A stretch of 64,000 nt of DNA from Stichopus chloronotus (lineage: Eukaryota > Echinodermata > Holothuroidea > Aspidochirotida > Stichopodidae). This document shows, in pieces, positions 39,201 through 52,700 of the stretch. The notes below the pieces were generated by a model. The model searched no databases, was not told the origin of the DNA, and worked only from the letters and a program-made list of their open reading frames with translations. The first letter of the stretch is position 1; the number at the start of each line of letters is the position of its first letter. A program made the translations under genes and the position numbers. The stretch is taken from assembly GCA_021234535.1 (NCBI GenBank), contig CM037830.1, forward strand, positions 38,316,437 through 38,380,436, in the 5' to 3' direction.

Positions 39201-42200
39201 GGCAATCAATACACAGTACACTACAGAAATATCAGTGTACCACTACAGAATGCAGTATTCACAACACAGGAAGTATTATATAGTGTACCCCTACAGTACA
39301 CACCTTGATTATGTAGTGACTGCACAGACAAGGCAATTTAACTTACTTCCTTTCCTTGTGTATGCCTCCAAGTGACTGCACTGAGTGGGACAAAGTTATC
39401 TGAACAAATACATGTACATCTGAAGACTTATCTACCCACAGTTGTTAACAGTGTGGTATGCTAGAGTTGCAATCAGCTATTTTGGGAGATGAGTCAGCAC
39501 TGTTGTGCAATATTTCAGTGGTATTTCAACTTTCGTAGGTTGCAACGCAGAATCAATAACACTACATGAAGGGAAATTCTGGACAATTGGTAAGACAGTT
39601 TCTTAGACTTCCTAGATACAGGAGTTTTTTTATGAATGGGTAAAAATGGACAAAGCAAGTTGGCGTATTGCGGCCTTTTTTCTGGTTTTGTTTTGATGCT
39701 TTAAGAGGGCAGTATTTATTTTTACACCTATGTATGGTGACAGAGGCCATATCATTCCATTACTTCAGTATAAATAGTGCAATGTCAGTTTCCTTCTGTG
39801 ATGTTTCAATTCCAAGATTGTGGCTGGATGACCCTCAGGGAATTAAAATGCATATCAATGCAATCCCCATTAATATTCTGCTCTAACTAGTATTCAATAA
39901 AGTTACAGAAAATACTCTAATAGTCAACAAACATTGTTAAGTCCTTGTCAGTTCACTATGTTGTTGACACAGACTATCAGATCTGTTATCAACTGCGATT
40001 TTAGATTTGGCTTTGCATGTTGTTGTAACTCTTGATCTCAACTGCATCGATTTCTTTGTAATGGCTCCCTTTCAAGTTTCAATGCACAGCAAAGTCACAG
40101 TTGTGGATCAACTGCTCCATCCCAAGTTCAATTATTATTACTTATATTTGCCTTAATTGTGGTACATTTTTAAGGACTATACGTCTTTTGTTTTTAATGC
40201 TTTTCTATTGTCCATAAGATTGCTGAAGTGGACATCTTTTGACATCTGACAACAGAATATCGGAACAGTAAACAGTAAACAAGGGCAATTGACACTGTGT
40301 TTAGAATGGTATGTGAAACTAGAAATAAAGCTGCTATATAACTACTATATGTAAATATTGCAAACCCACACTCTGAACACTGTATGCCTGACATAACATA
40401 CCTCCACAGTACTTCTACCAGCCACTGAGGTAAAAATGTTAAAAGGGTACATAACTGTGAATGGTATTTGATAACATCCTCAATGACCAAACACAAAAGC
40501 AACCAACCCACTTGAAGGATACTGGAACACCAGACAACAGCTCTGTAAAGACTATCTTGATGTTATTGAGAAAATCCCCCCAGGTCTATTCACTCCGTAA
40601 TTTCCAAGAATGAGCATGTGGATGCAGCATACAGGTGATAGGCGAGTCTGAGCTAACAGTAGTTTGGTGATGGTAATTGAAGAATACTATACAGAAAACT
40701 TCAAGGAAAGATCATGACGACTATGTCTGGTAGCATGGCAACAATCGGCTCTTGACTGAAAACAATTTTTGGAATGTTAGCATGCTCAAATTGATGTAAA
40801 GTTTTTAAAGATGAAAATTATGTGCCTTATCAGAGACAGTGATCAGGGTTTGCAATAAACTTGGAGATTGGGTGATTCTCTCCTTAGAGGAGAAACCCCT
40901 CCCCCAAATCCAGAAAGGACATTTCCATTCCAAGTGCAATCGGCAGCAACATCGGCTTCAGCTGCAAAACACACAAAACACCTGAGCAGGAATCCTGTTG
41001 ACTGATCACAGTCCACATAAATTGATTCTGCTCAGAATATCTAATTAGTGCACTGTGTGGAATCAGGTGAATAGTTGCCTTCTTCCTTCAACACTTTAAA
41101 CGGCAATGAAAGGAGCTTATCGGGAAATCTACACAAGGACATGAATATACCACCATCTAAATTAAGAAATCAGTCATGTGTTTCTGATCTCATGTGTTTC
41201 ATGAATGAATACAAATTGTATGGCCCTCTCTTTATGCACCATTCACTATCAAAGTCATTCACAGAGAGGGAAATTCCCTTCTACCTTGGAAAAGTTGAGT
41301 GCCACAAACAGGGCATACAATGCACAACATAACATGTTTGTTAACAGCACAGCATCTTCTCATGGTTGAGGGGGAATATTGCCATCCTGATCTTACAAAG
41401 CAAAAGACTATGACCTTGAACTCATTATACACTGACAGCATCTCTCTGTTCTCTATGTGTGAAATTCCAGCTGGCTATAACACTGGATATCTTTCTGACC
41501 AATGACATTTTGACCTATTAAAGTGATTGTGTGTGTACTGAAAAACCAAAAAGATAAGATTATGTTTGATCTTAACTTTTTCTTCATTTTTAAATGTACA
41601 CGCGACGTTGCACATGAACGGACTGTCTTCCAATGAAGGAAAATGAGTCTTCGAAAAGCAACGGGATTGGCATAAAACAGTAAAAAACAGAAATCATATT
41701 TGAAAATTAACGGTTCTTACTATAACCCCCAACATAATGAATATGCAACAGTACAGGTCTCACTGGTGTATCAAAAACATACTACTCAAGTCGTCGTTCC
41801 TTGGTATGTATTGGGAATTGTAGTATTTGGTGAAAGGAAACACTGTATTTACCAATAACCTACGAACTGAACACAACCTTGCCCGCGGGTTCAGTGATCC
41901 TGAATTGTTAACTGAATATTCAGTACTGGTATACTTCCCATGGGGTTGCTCAAAGAAGCACACCATTGATTTGAATGAAAACTGTCAAACACTACATTGT
42001 CGTTTTCTACACTTTTTGTCGCTATGTTAGAAGAATTTGAAATCATATGGCAAAATAAACCAACTGAAATCTATTTATTTTCCCAGATTGTCTGAATGGG
42101 GTACTGTAATTAAAAGCTTTAACAAACTTTTGGAGAAGAAATTTCAATGATTTTACTTTTTGCCTACACACGCAATCACTTTAAATGAAGACATTCTATG

Positions 42201-42306
42201 GATCAGCTGTTGCAATAAATTACCAAATTTGGGAGGGAGATACCAGTAAAGGTAATCACTTATCATCCCAGCAAAGTTCTCAATTGGTAACTGCTTTTTG
42301 ATTGAA
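30243..42306. other. Upstream flank of MAPKAPK2 and intergenic DNA
   Basis: 12 kb with no recognised coding exon on either strand. The MAPKAPK2 5'UTR and promoter must begin within or before this stretch (first bases upstream of 30242), but no TATA box or clear start site stands out. Open frames here are short and lack family similarity. Many TACAGTA/TACTGTA words occur. Confidence 0.5.
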
Positions 42307-42450
42307 GGCAAATTCGATGCAGTGTGCTTATATTACACAGCGGACACAGAGATCCATTGTTTTGATTACACATGTGGAGGAATTTAAGGCAGGCTGTGGG
42401 AGGGACTAGAGGTAAGTGGTTGGGAGAATTGAAACTGTCTGGGGTGATGA
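42307..42450. repeat. Dispersed repeat, copy 1
   Basis: About 140 bp shared with 54396-54546 in the same orientation, including GATCCATTGTTTTGATTACA and the run GAATTGAAACTGTCTGGGGT. Similarity fades near a CTTTAAA present in both copies. In this copy a TTAA-flanked MITE starts at that point. Confidence 0.9.
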
Positions 42451-42460
42451 GTTTTTGTCT

Positions 42461-42814
42461 TTAAAGGAAAATAGGGCGTTTGTTTCAGAGAAAACATCCA
42501 TATTTTTTAAACCAATGTTTGTGGACGTAGAATGATAGATTATTCAAAAGAAGGATGGACAGTAGTCTTCTTTCCAAGAAATAAGCTTCTCAGAGATAGA
42601 AATTCAGTTATTTCCTACTCAACACTAATTTGTTCACCCAAACTTTTCAAAATTCAAATGATGCATCTTCCATTACTCATCACATGCATAATGTTTTGAG
42701 GAGATGAAACTTTGGTAGATGTTTATTGATGACACTGAATGGTTTAACAATGATTACCGCTATTTTCTTTTGTATGTCATGTTGGTGTATTCTAAACGCC
42801 CTATTTCCCTTTAA
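42461..42814. mobile_element. T2/Kolobok-type MITE with TTAA ends
   Basis: The outer 21 bases at each end are inverted repeats agreeing at 20 of 21 positions: TTAAAGGAAAATAGGGCGTT at left, and TTAAAGGGAAATAGGGCGTT as the reverse complement of the right end. Both fit TTAAAGGRR, the terminal signature of the T2 family (Kolobok superfamily, TTAA target duplication). The 354-bp length has no coding capacity, so it is a non-autonomous miniature element. Confidence 0.82.
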
Positions 42815-45800
42815 GCATGGGAAGGACTTGGAACCCTGCCAAAAAAAAAAAAAACAATTTTTTTGCCTTTGATATACAGTTTAGGTATTTTAAGTACGAA
42901 AACCACACGGTAAGAAACGTAAAGTTTGCTGTGAAGTTGTTTGCAGGAAAGTTAAAATGTAGGACCAAACCAAAATTCCTACATTTGCTGAAAACTTGAG
43001 GCTATTACTGAAGATATCTATAATGAAGTCAAAGCAATAACAGTCCGTACATCTGGCCAACTAAACTGAATACAGCTACAACCCTCCAAGGTACCACAAA
43101 TATCAAATGGTACTAATAGTGCAAATACCTGCACAGGTGTACAAACTCAGGATAATTTGAACTCTGTTCACCTCAGGTAACTAAATCCTGGTCTGATTCC
43201 TGGAATGCAACAAGAAAATCGTCAGTGCTGTCAAATCTCTCTAACTAGAACACACAGCCATATATTCAATGCTAATAGAAATTCAACAGTTGTGCAGTAT
43301 TCAGTGTTTGTGAAGTTGAACTAACAAGTAGAAGAGCATTCAGATATGGACCAGGGCTGCAGTCAATTATGCCCAAGGACATTGCACATTGTGAGTATGG
43401 GACTGATAAGCTCCACTTTATTAAATTAGATGTTTAAATACTTCAGACAAATGAAACAGGTACTATACATAACAGTGTATGTATTTAATGTGTACAGTGC
43501 TACACCTACACAACAGCTAGAGAGTGCGTAACATCCATCAAGCATTTGAAGTGCTGAATTCATAGTTCTAATTCTGTACAATATACTCCAAGTACAATAG
43601 TTGTAAATTCTATTGTCAATGTACTGTATTGCATAAAAAAGACTTGCATGCAAATAAAGCACAAATAATTGCACTTTGTTCAGGTTTTGAAACAAAGTAA
43701 AACATTCGAGCAAAACACACATACAGAGCAGATCTTATTTTATGCCAAATAAAAATTACTAGAATTATCTTTGATAAACATCCGGCAAGGAGAGTTTGGC
43801 CAATATTCTTTACACCCTTATGGGCTCAAAGTTCACCCCATTTCCACCAAGGTCTAGCATGTATGGCAAATGATAACTGTACTAACAGGCAAAATTCAAA
43901 ACAATTATCCTCCTGAACTCAGTGTCTCAACTGAAGGACAGTCATCAATTGATAATTTAATTACACAACTCCAAAAAACAATCACCCTGACTGATCACTT
44001 CAAATTGCACATTTTTTTTTTGTCCTAAGTTTGTCTCATATGTTGCATGACAACATGTACCCCCTCAATGTATTACAGATGATACTTGGTGTTTACACGT
44101 GCACATACAGTTTCACATTTAACTATGTGGCAAGCCAGCCTACTTAACTCATGGGTTGACAGGTGGGGAAATTCTGTTCACAGAAGAATCAAGTTTACAG
44201 CAATATGGTGACTATTCCTTGTAATTAACAAACCAATTACGAGTTCATCACGATATCTCTTACAACATTTTTCCTGGGAAAATGTCCAAAATTTCTCAGG
44301 GTTTTTTTGTCGACAACTAGCTTTCATTTCTGAAAGCGTACCAAGAAGAAACACAAGATTCAAATGCAAAGAGTGCCTATTATGTCACAAAACAAAGGAA
44401 ACAAATAGGTCAGAGGATTGACCACTGTCCCTCCCTCACTGTTCCCCCTCCCCACCCCAAGAAATGGCAAAAACACTCATATATGGATATAGTAAAACTA
44501 AATGAAATGTAGAGAGACAGACAAAAGCTTACACTCAACATGCTCTACAGTATGTAGATCTGTGAAAAGTTTGGGAAAAAACAATTTTTTCATATAGCTC
44601 TCAGGAAGTCTTTTTTTCATAAACAGGATATTTTATAATGTGACATATGTATGGATTGGAAACTTGTAGTCCATGTCAAGAAATTCCCCTTACATCTCTC
44701 GAAAGAAAATGTGCAGCAACGCGCGTTATGTTTATTCTTTGAGTCCTTTGATCAATTGTTCTCATTTCCTGTCTGAAGTTCCAAAACCCGATCAAAGGCC
44801 CACACAGCGGGTATTTAGAAACGATAACGGCATGTCTTAGTTAAAGCTGTATAAAGTAATTGCAAGACAACTGTTGGTGATAGGATACTTGTCTTACGCA
44901 CTTTAAAACTTAAATTTGTGCTTTCAATCAAAAATAATTCAAAATGACTCAGTCTACTATGTGACTTTCATATTACTTATTACACTGTGCAGTTAAAAGC
45001 TGACTTGTTATTAGCATGAACATTCGACACTTACATAGACTGCAGTAACTTAAGGAGCGGGTGACTTATCAATGCGTAGCAGTAAAATCATGTTTTCTGG
45101 TTCCTTGTACAAAACAAGCATATGTAAAGGCACAACAGAATTACACCGGTAGTAAGTATAATACCTACATATACTGTATATTACTGTTTAAAAACAGTAT
45201 ATTACCAGACTCCACAAATTATGTGATATCTCAACATGGAATTTCACCTTGTCTTGGTAGGCTTAATGTGTACTTGGAATGCTGTCAGCAGGCGCAGATC
45301 CACGTGGGGACACACCCAGCAGCCACCCCCCCCTTTTTTTTTGATGAACAACAATTGTTACTGGCCTTGTTAACTGAAGGGGATCTCCTCCACTAAAGTA
45401 TGGATAGATTACCCAATGCTTCAAAATACCTCACATTATGAGGTAGTGAATTTCCAGGAAGGAAAACTATACATTTTGTTCCCCTTGAAATTCATTGTAA
45501 GGGAACTAGGAAGAAATTGTTAGTGAGGTGCAAGTCTTCACTTTAAATGAAGCCACACCAGGGGAACCAAATCCATAACAGTGACAGACATATGTGCCAA
45601 CTCCCCCTCCCTATCATAGATTAACTACTCACACCTCCTTCAAACAAACTTATCACATTCATGATCAGTGCATAAAGAAGTACCAGATTTAATGAGATTG
45701 GATCAAATTTGTTAGAAATGCAGTTTTTCACCTGAAAAAACAATAAGTCTTGCAGAAAAGAATTGCCAAAGGGGTAAAAGGATGTCAGGAGTTGAAATCC

Positions 45801-46654
45801 ATGTTAATATATGTGATTCAGACAAATTTTGCGAGATCTTCTCGTTTTTCCACTGCGAGAGCAACTGCACCTCCACACTACATTGGAGGTTTGGTGGATT
45901 TCCAATACAAAAATTTCTGTATTGTTCTTCTCAGGTGACTGCAACTGCGCACTGGTAAGGGTAATGGGCCAGTGCAACACATTTTCAAACCAGGTTGAAG
46001 TTTCTGTCAACTCACAGTAGAGTTGGACAATTTTCAATAACAGACCCAATACTAGTCAAGTGTTGTCCTCAGAATAATCTCCTATACAATTGCAACTTTG
46101 CCTCATTTCCAAAAAGACTTTCTCCAACTGTGGCAAGGTGTCCTATAGCTACTCCTACTGGAGCACATCATTAAAATTTGAACCATGTGAATGAGTTTAT
46201 TAACTGCAGCCTGTTCCCCATACACTTTGGAAGTGTGACTATGGCACAAAATGTGAGTATAGGCTATGGTTTCCCTTCTGTGGTATTTTTCATAGGATAT
46301 ACACTGATGCTGTCAAATCAACACAAAGATGTCCTTTATTGAAGCATCTCTGTGATTGGCCAACCGGTAACCTTCTTTTATAAAGAATGAAGTGATTGGG
46401 GCTAACACTTTGTGTCAATGTTGTATTGTTAAATTGTATCCAAGAACAGCGTGGTCTGTAATTTATCACTACACCAATTAGACATGTATATACAGATTTA
46501 AAACACCTCCTACCTTTAGAGGTACTATTTTAGGACAGAAATGGATGTTCTCAGTGTACACATCAGTCGATTTTTCTGGAGTGAAATCTAATCCCTAGCT
46601 GTTCACCCCCCTACATTCAACATCAACTCTGTCACGTGGTCATGCAAGTCAGTA
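42815..46654. other. Intergenic, no gene recognised
   Basis: Low-complexity A/T-rich DNA. A repeat end resembling 28421-28490 is at 45288-45355. Nothing else stands out. Confidence 0.5.
45288..45355. repeat. Terminal fragment of the GCAGGCG repeat family
   Basis: GCAGGCGCAGATCCACGTGG, then a C-run, a T-run and GATGAACAAC. This parallels the left end of the 28421-28935 element. No partner end was found, so it is probably a truncated copy. Confidence 0.45.
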
Positions 46655-46804
46655 TCTCACAAAGACAAATGTGCACGTTTATTTTTGCGATTACTGCTTT
46701 TGATCACAAAATAGTTGCAAAAATAAACATGCAAATTTGTCTACCTGGGTAAAACTACAATCTCACAAAGACAAATCTGCATGTTTATTTTTGCAACTAT
46801 TGCA
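46655..46804. repeat. Direct-inverted-direct repeat cluster
   Basis: Three copies of a roughly 32-43-bp unit, AGACAAATCTGCATGTTTAT plus TTTTGCAACTATTGC: plus orientation at 46655-46697, inverted at 46711-46742, plus again at 46760-46804. Copies 1 and 2 can form one hairpin, copies 2 and 3 another. Confidence 0.85.
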
Positions 46805-46901
46805 TTTTCGAAAAGTCAGAGTCCGAGCAGGTTGAAGCCAAGGCCGGCAGAGGCTTGTAACACTACATGTACGGAGAACGCGAGGCTTTGAGGCCGGAGA
46901 A

Positions 46902-47102
46902 ATGGTGGCTGAGGCTGCTCTCGACTACAACCCTGATTGCCATCCATGGGCAGTCAGGATGTACATTATTTTCAGTTCATTCCAGAAGAAAATTTTTAAA
47001 GAGTTGCTTGAGTTACAAAAAAATGAAGTAGTAGGACTGTTACCACTAGCAGGTACACAGGATGTGAGCATGAAAATAATTGTCTCACAATTGATCACCT
47101 GA
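46902..47102 (+). CDS. Short open frame of unknown nature
   Basis: 66 codons starting MVAEAALDYNPDCHPWAVRM in a good start context (GAGAAATGG) just after a locally GC- and CpG-richer stretch (about 46820-46900). It could be a first coding exon, with a possible donor GTACAC at 47053. It could also be a fragment of an old element or chance. I recognise no family, and no continuation was found. Confidence 0.22.
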   Translation: MVAEAALDYNPDCHPWAVRMYIIFSSFQKKIFKELLELQKNEVVGLLPLAGTQDVSMKIIVSQLIT

Positions 47103-48379
47103 CACTTTCTAACAGGATTCATTGCAACTATGCCTAGACCTACATCCTGTTAGAATGTTTCATAGCCTTGTAAAAGTTATATAGTTTTGCAAGTTAAACT
47201 ACCTTTGAACACTACTAGACATTACTTTTCTGAGGATAACAACTTTGACATGTGTTGAACAACATTGAATGAAGTTAAATTGAGACTGTAATGAAGAACT
47301 ACAGCCTTAGTTGTTACTGGATAATGTGGTGACTTCATGGAGAGATATGACAAAACTCAGGTGCACTTAAGTAGTGATAATATAAGCTTGATGTAATTCA
47401 AATTTCATATTAACAGTTGTGAAACACCTGCTTGAATTCTTAATAATAGATTCAAAATGTCCTTCCCTTAAGGTGGTATTGCCCCTACGCAGATGTCAGG
47501 GGCAGGTTGGAGCTCTGGGATTAGTTGGAACTCACATTGCCACAGTTGTGCCAAGAGATTCAAATTATTTTCATGTGTTTCACCTTGCTTAAGGGTCAGT
47601 GTAACAGGTCTGAATATCAGTTTACATGTATTGAATATTAGTTTACTTACTAAATTTAGTAGAGTTCATTGTGACTGACAGGACTAAATGTGAATGGCAG
47701 GGCAGGGCAGACGGCGGTGTGACAGACTGGTGGGATAAATTTAATTAAGCTTGTTAGTAAAATCCTGGAAATCAACAAAACTGAGCCAATTCAGTGAAAT
47801 TGACCATATATAACAGTTCAAAAGATCATGCCTCAGACATTCCATTGCAGCCAAAACATCATACAAACTTCTGAACAAACATTACCAAAAGTGATCATCG
47901 TTCACAAAAAACACTTCAAATAGTGTTGACCACATTGGAGAATCATGGAGACAACACGATGACCTTACGTATTTCTTTTTTAAGTGATAAAAAAATATTT
48001 ATGGGGTAAAATTTGGGGGGGGGGAATTAACCTCCCTCAGTAATTCTGCCTATGCCCACAGCTCTCTTCTCTCCCCCTGAAACTGAGTTGATCTACACTT
48101 ATTCTCCCAACCTTTGTTAACAGTTAGCTCAAGTGGACCAATAAAGGATTTACTGTAACCAGGTACAGAAATTGTAAGCCAAAGTGATTTGATGTCTTCA
48201 CAGACCCACTGCAAAGTGTTTCTGAAGACTTTACTGAAATTCATAGCAGTGCACGAGTGCCTCTTGTGCGACAGCTGATTCTCATGCTTCGGTGGCATTG
48301 GATGACTACACTAATTAGAAGATGCTGTTCACATGTTTCTTGACGGTATTTTCACAGATTGTATGTTTAACATTGCTTT
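47103..48379. other. Intergenic, no gene recognised
   Basis: Nothing recognised apart from a G10 run at 48015-48024. Confidence 0.5.
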
Positions 48380-49720
48380 TAGCAAGATATTTCTATCATG
48401 CCATACTGCATGAATGCTCTGAGATTTTGTCAGTTCCTTGGTATATTATTTTTCATAAATGTCTAGACTTGGGCTACGTTCCAGACAATTGGCAGATTGC
48501 TCATGTTAGCTCTATTTTTAAGAAAGGTGATCGGAGCTTGCCTTGCAACTACAGACCTGTTAGTTTAACCAGTGTAGTGTGTAAAGTCATGGAGTCTGTG
48601 GTCAAGGATTATGTGCTTAAGCACCTTTTAGATAATAGTTTACTGAACTTGCCTCAGCATGGTTTCCTGCCTAACAGGTCTGGTGTTATTAATTTACTGA
48701 GTTTTCTTGAGGATGTCTCTTTGTCCCTTGATTCTGGTCAATGTATTGATGTCATCTACCTCGAATTTCAAAAGGCATTGGATAAAGTACCATTAGGCAG
48801 ACCTATGGTAAAATAGCATCAGTTAGGTTATTCAGGACAGGTTTGCTGATTGGATCAACTCTTGGCTACTTGGTAGATCTCAACGAATTGCTGTCAATGG
48901 TGATTTCACTTCTTGGATAGATGTCACAAGTGGAGTTCCTTGGGGTTCTGTTCTTGGCCCAATTCTCTTCTTGATTTTCATTAACGATATCGATAGCTCT
49001 CTCACTTCTTGTATTAGTAAGTTTGCTGATGACACCAAGCTCTATCGAATGGTAAAAGGATGACAAGGATGCTTTGTTGTTGCAAGGGGACTTGAATAGG
49101 TCATTAACACGGTCCAAAACTTGGCTTATGTCTTTCAATGCTGACAAGTGCAACGTTCTTCACTTTGGTACTAAAAATTGGAATTCTGATTACCATGGCT
49201 GGTAGTATTTTGAGTAATGTGACATCAGAAAAAGAAAAAAAGGAATTCAGAATAAAGACAAATAAAGACATTTTGTTGAATCTGTTTAAGAAGTTGGTTA
49301 TGCTGAGAAGGCATGGAGTCCATATTACGAAAAGGAAAAGTTTCTTTTAGGGCAGGTTCAGAAGAGGACCACTCGGCTTATTCCCAAAGTATGTCATCTC
49401 CCTTATCATGAAAGGCTCAAATGTTGGGACTTACTTCCCAGTCTGCATTTCGTGCACTCAGAACTGAAGATCTTCGGTATGGAGCTGGCTTTTTCCTTAT
49501 GTTTTCTATTGTTTTTTTGGAAAAAACTTCAGCGGGGGCCTGACATGGAATGCACTTTGGCTTACTACTCTTGGCTTAAGAAGGATCGGGGGGATATGTT
49601 GCAGGTTTTCAAACTCCTATGTGGTAGGAATTCTCTGTCTAATTGTGATTACTATTCTTTACTTTTCTTTATCTACCATAAGGTAGCATTTCAAAAATGT
49701 GGGAAATTCAGGTAAGTACC
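48380..49720 (+). mobile_element. CR1-like LINE remnant: frameshifted reverse transcriptase
   Basis: A decayed 3' part of a jockey-superfamily (CR1-like) ORF2. In the first frame are VPDNWQIAHVSSIFKKGD, NYRPVSLTSVVCKVMESVV and FQKALDKVP. After a frameshift near 48800 come SGVPWGSVLGPILFLIFIND and the catalytic FADD at 49022-49033, then a TGA stop. A third frame gives AWSPYYEKEKFLLGQVQKRT, HERLKCWDLLPSL and RGDMLQVFKLL. At least two frameshifts and one stop mean it is dead. The endonuclease and N-terminal part are missing, as is usual for 5'-truncated LINE copies. The 5' limit is approximate. Confidence 0.9.
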
Positions 49721-52700
49721 TGTATGAGCGGGAGATGACCAAAATATGTTAAGTGACACCCACCCCATTCGGGCGGCTTGGCAGATTAGCCTAATACATT
49801 ACCTCCACTTTCAACTTTTGCAAGCATGTAATTTATAATCCGTGTTTGAGCCGAATTTGAGTCATATTTCTTCCCCAATGTAATACTCTCATACTCCTCT
49901 CACAAAGGTGCAAGCATTGGTTGAAATGACCAACAGAGTGATGACCAACAGGGTCGGTGGAAATGATGAGCAAGGCTGGTTGAAACATCCAAGTTCTAGG
50001 TTGGTCGAGACTTCCGGAACAGGTCAATGAACTTACTGGTCGGGGTCACGCCGGGCTAGTCGAAAAGACGGCTGAATTGTCCTGCTTCCTGCCCGATTAC
50101 ACTGGTCTGTTCTAGTTCTAAACATGATGCGCTAAGTGTTGTTCCAGAGAGCAATATAACACAAAAAAGAACTTCACATTACTATAGGCCTAAGACTAGT
50201 ATTTAGTAAAAGGTATAGGCTTAAGCTTTCAAATTTGTGTCAGTCAGTGAAGATTGAGGTTACATTTAGGCCCAAGGCATGCCTAGACTATGTTGTAGAA
50301 TCTAACTATCCTGGTCACAGGCTAACCTTAGACTTATGCTAAGTTAGGCATTTTATTGTCAGGATAGGCCTACTGTAAGTGTAAGACTGTTACTGGTATT
50401 TGGTAACAGTTAGTACCAGTCTTTGTTGATGAACTTGAAGCCTATTGTAGTGATTAACGTGTCACAATGTGGAAAATGCATTTAGTACTTAAAATGATGT
50501 TACTGAAGTTTCAAAATAATAAAATTAAGTGGATTACCCTGTGCCGGAAACGTAAGAAACCCGCTGGGTACGTACGTTCAGCTACCTCAACGTCTAGCCA
50601 GCTGCAAGTATGCAGTGCTAGGGTAGTGCGACTGTACCTTGGTTGACGTTAGCAGGTACGTAGTAAGTAACGTGTGCAATCCGTATTTTGGTACATATAC
50701 GGAAGCCTAGTAATGCTTGGTCAAACACTGTTTTTGTATGTTTTTGTTTTGTGATTTTATTTTATCATTTCCTTCTACTTCTTGAGAAGAGTGACAGTCT
50801 GTTACTTGGCGAATGATCGATTTTATCGTGACGTACACTAATAAGAGACCTTTTTACCTGAGTGTAGTCAGTATGCGATATCAACGACCCAAAATGTTGC
50901 ATAAAGTAAAAAGGACAGGAACAAGACAGTAATGAATTGCGGGCAATAGGAAAAATTTCAACATTTATTTTAAAACAAGAATTAATGGGACAAGAATTCG
51001 TCGGGACAAATCTGTTTGAGAAATTGAGTATAGGAAAAGGTTCAAAGAACAACCACAGAAATAATTATATGTACCATGTCTTTAATAAACTTCCGTATGT
51101 TTACAAATACCGGGACCTAAGCGTTGGCGCTATATTAAAATACTTTAACATACTTTTTCGTTATCATTGGGATTGAACGTCACTTTAGGATATCCTCCTC
51201 AGTGATAACTTGCGATTATTTTCAACAATATCTTGAAGTCTGTTAACATACGACGCTCATTTTGGCTTCGTATGACACCGTATATTTTTCATGAGATTTT
51301 CAGAGTAGCTTCGTTCAAGAATTACACCTCGAAACGGAATGAGTATTTGTGCATAAATTAATGTTGAGGTAATGCAAGGCTTCGGCTTCTTAGCTAGCAA
51401 TATCCTGTTAGTGTAGTTAATTCGTTTATGTGCGCTCGACCTTTTAACAACAGCAGGAAGTGCGAGGTATGGCCGTCTTCAAACCAAAATCTAGTGAGGA
51501 AAAGCGATTGCCACAACTGCAAGAACAGAGTTAAAGTGATAAGATAGCCCTGCGGATAAATTTCCAGAAAACGCCATAAAATGTGGTTCGGCCTTTTTTC
51601 AACGAAGTGATAAATGTGGAGTATCAATCGTTGTTTCCAAATTGGTGTACAATACGGGGCCAATGTACTAGGGTACTTTCTGTATAACTCTAAGCAATAC
51701 AGACTGAGTATGACGTACCGTATATGGTAACGATAAGCGTCAGCGGTTTTACAACGTTGTGAGAGATCCAATGATTTTTTTCCTTCCAGTATGATATCAA
51801 AACATTGGATTGGGATGGGAAAAGGGCCAACAGGAGACTGCATTCCTCCCCCCCCCCCCAAAAAAAAGACTACTCCTCACGACGAGTATAGATCCACGAA
51901 AAATGGCTAACTCCCAAACAACAAAAACTTGCCTAAAACGCGCTTCAATTCTGCGTATTTGCAGGCAAATGCACTACTAGTTGTTTTTGACTTTTCAGAA
52001 TTGTATCACTAACGAATTAGTCAGGTGGCGTGAGATCGGAAGGTTATGGCTTTTCGAAGCTCAGCACTGACGTCATTACTACCACAACTCTGGCTAATCT
52101 GCCTTGGCCCAGAAAAAAAAAATCATAATGAAGTGATTAGCTCCTGTAGCCTATATTTGATGACTCGATGATACTTTTGAAAAAAAAACACACACACACA
52201 CATATCATGAGGGATGTTGTCCATAAAAAAGAAAACATACTGGAAATTCACTCTTGCAGTTGACTGCAGTGCCACAACTTATTTGAGTCAGCCGGCCATG
52301 GCATTAAGCAGTTAAGGCAACCTGAATCCAAGTTAATCGAAAAGTTGGCCACTCATAGGTCATTAAAATTCTCTCGGAAGTCAAAGTAACAGTTTAAAGC
52401 CGACTCAACACTACACGAATTTTGCACACCTTTAAGTCACTTCATTATTCTTTAATTTTTATGAAGGGAATCATAAATGTTATATATTGTTATACCCGAT
52501 AAATGAAATAACAGATTTATACCTAAATGATTACTGTACTTAAATTGGCTCGGAGAGTTGTACATCTTAGTCATTCACAATACATCTAAGTAATTAGCAA
52601 TGCTGGGGAGAACTTATTGAATGGCCGGTATACCTTACGTTTGATGAAACATATTTGCATTGAACGCCGTTTGACCCTCACTTCATTGTGGCCGTGCACC

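Noticed and set aside
51394..51861. 155-codon minus-strand frame
   Set aside because: Begins in a C-run, shows no domain-like pattern or recognised family, and has no splice partners. Likely chance.
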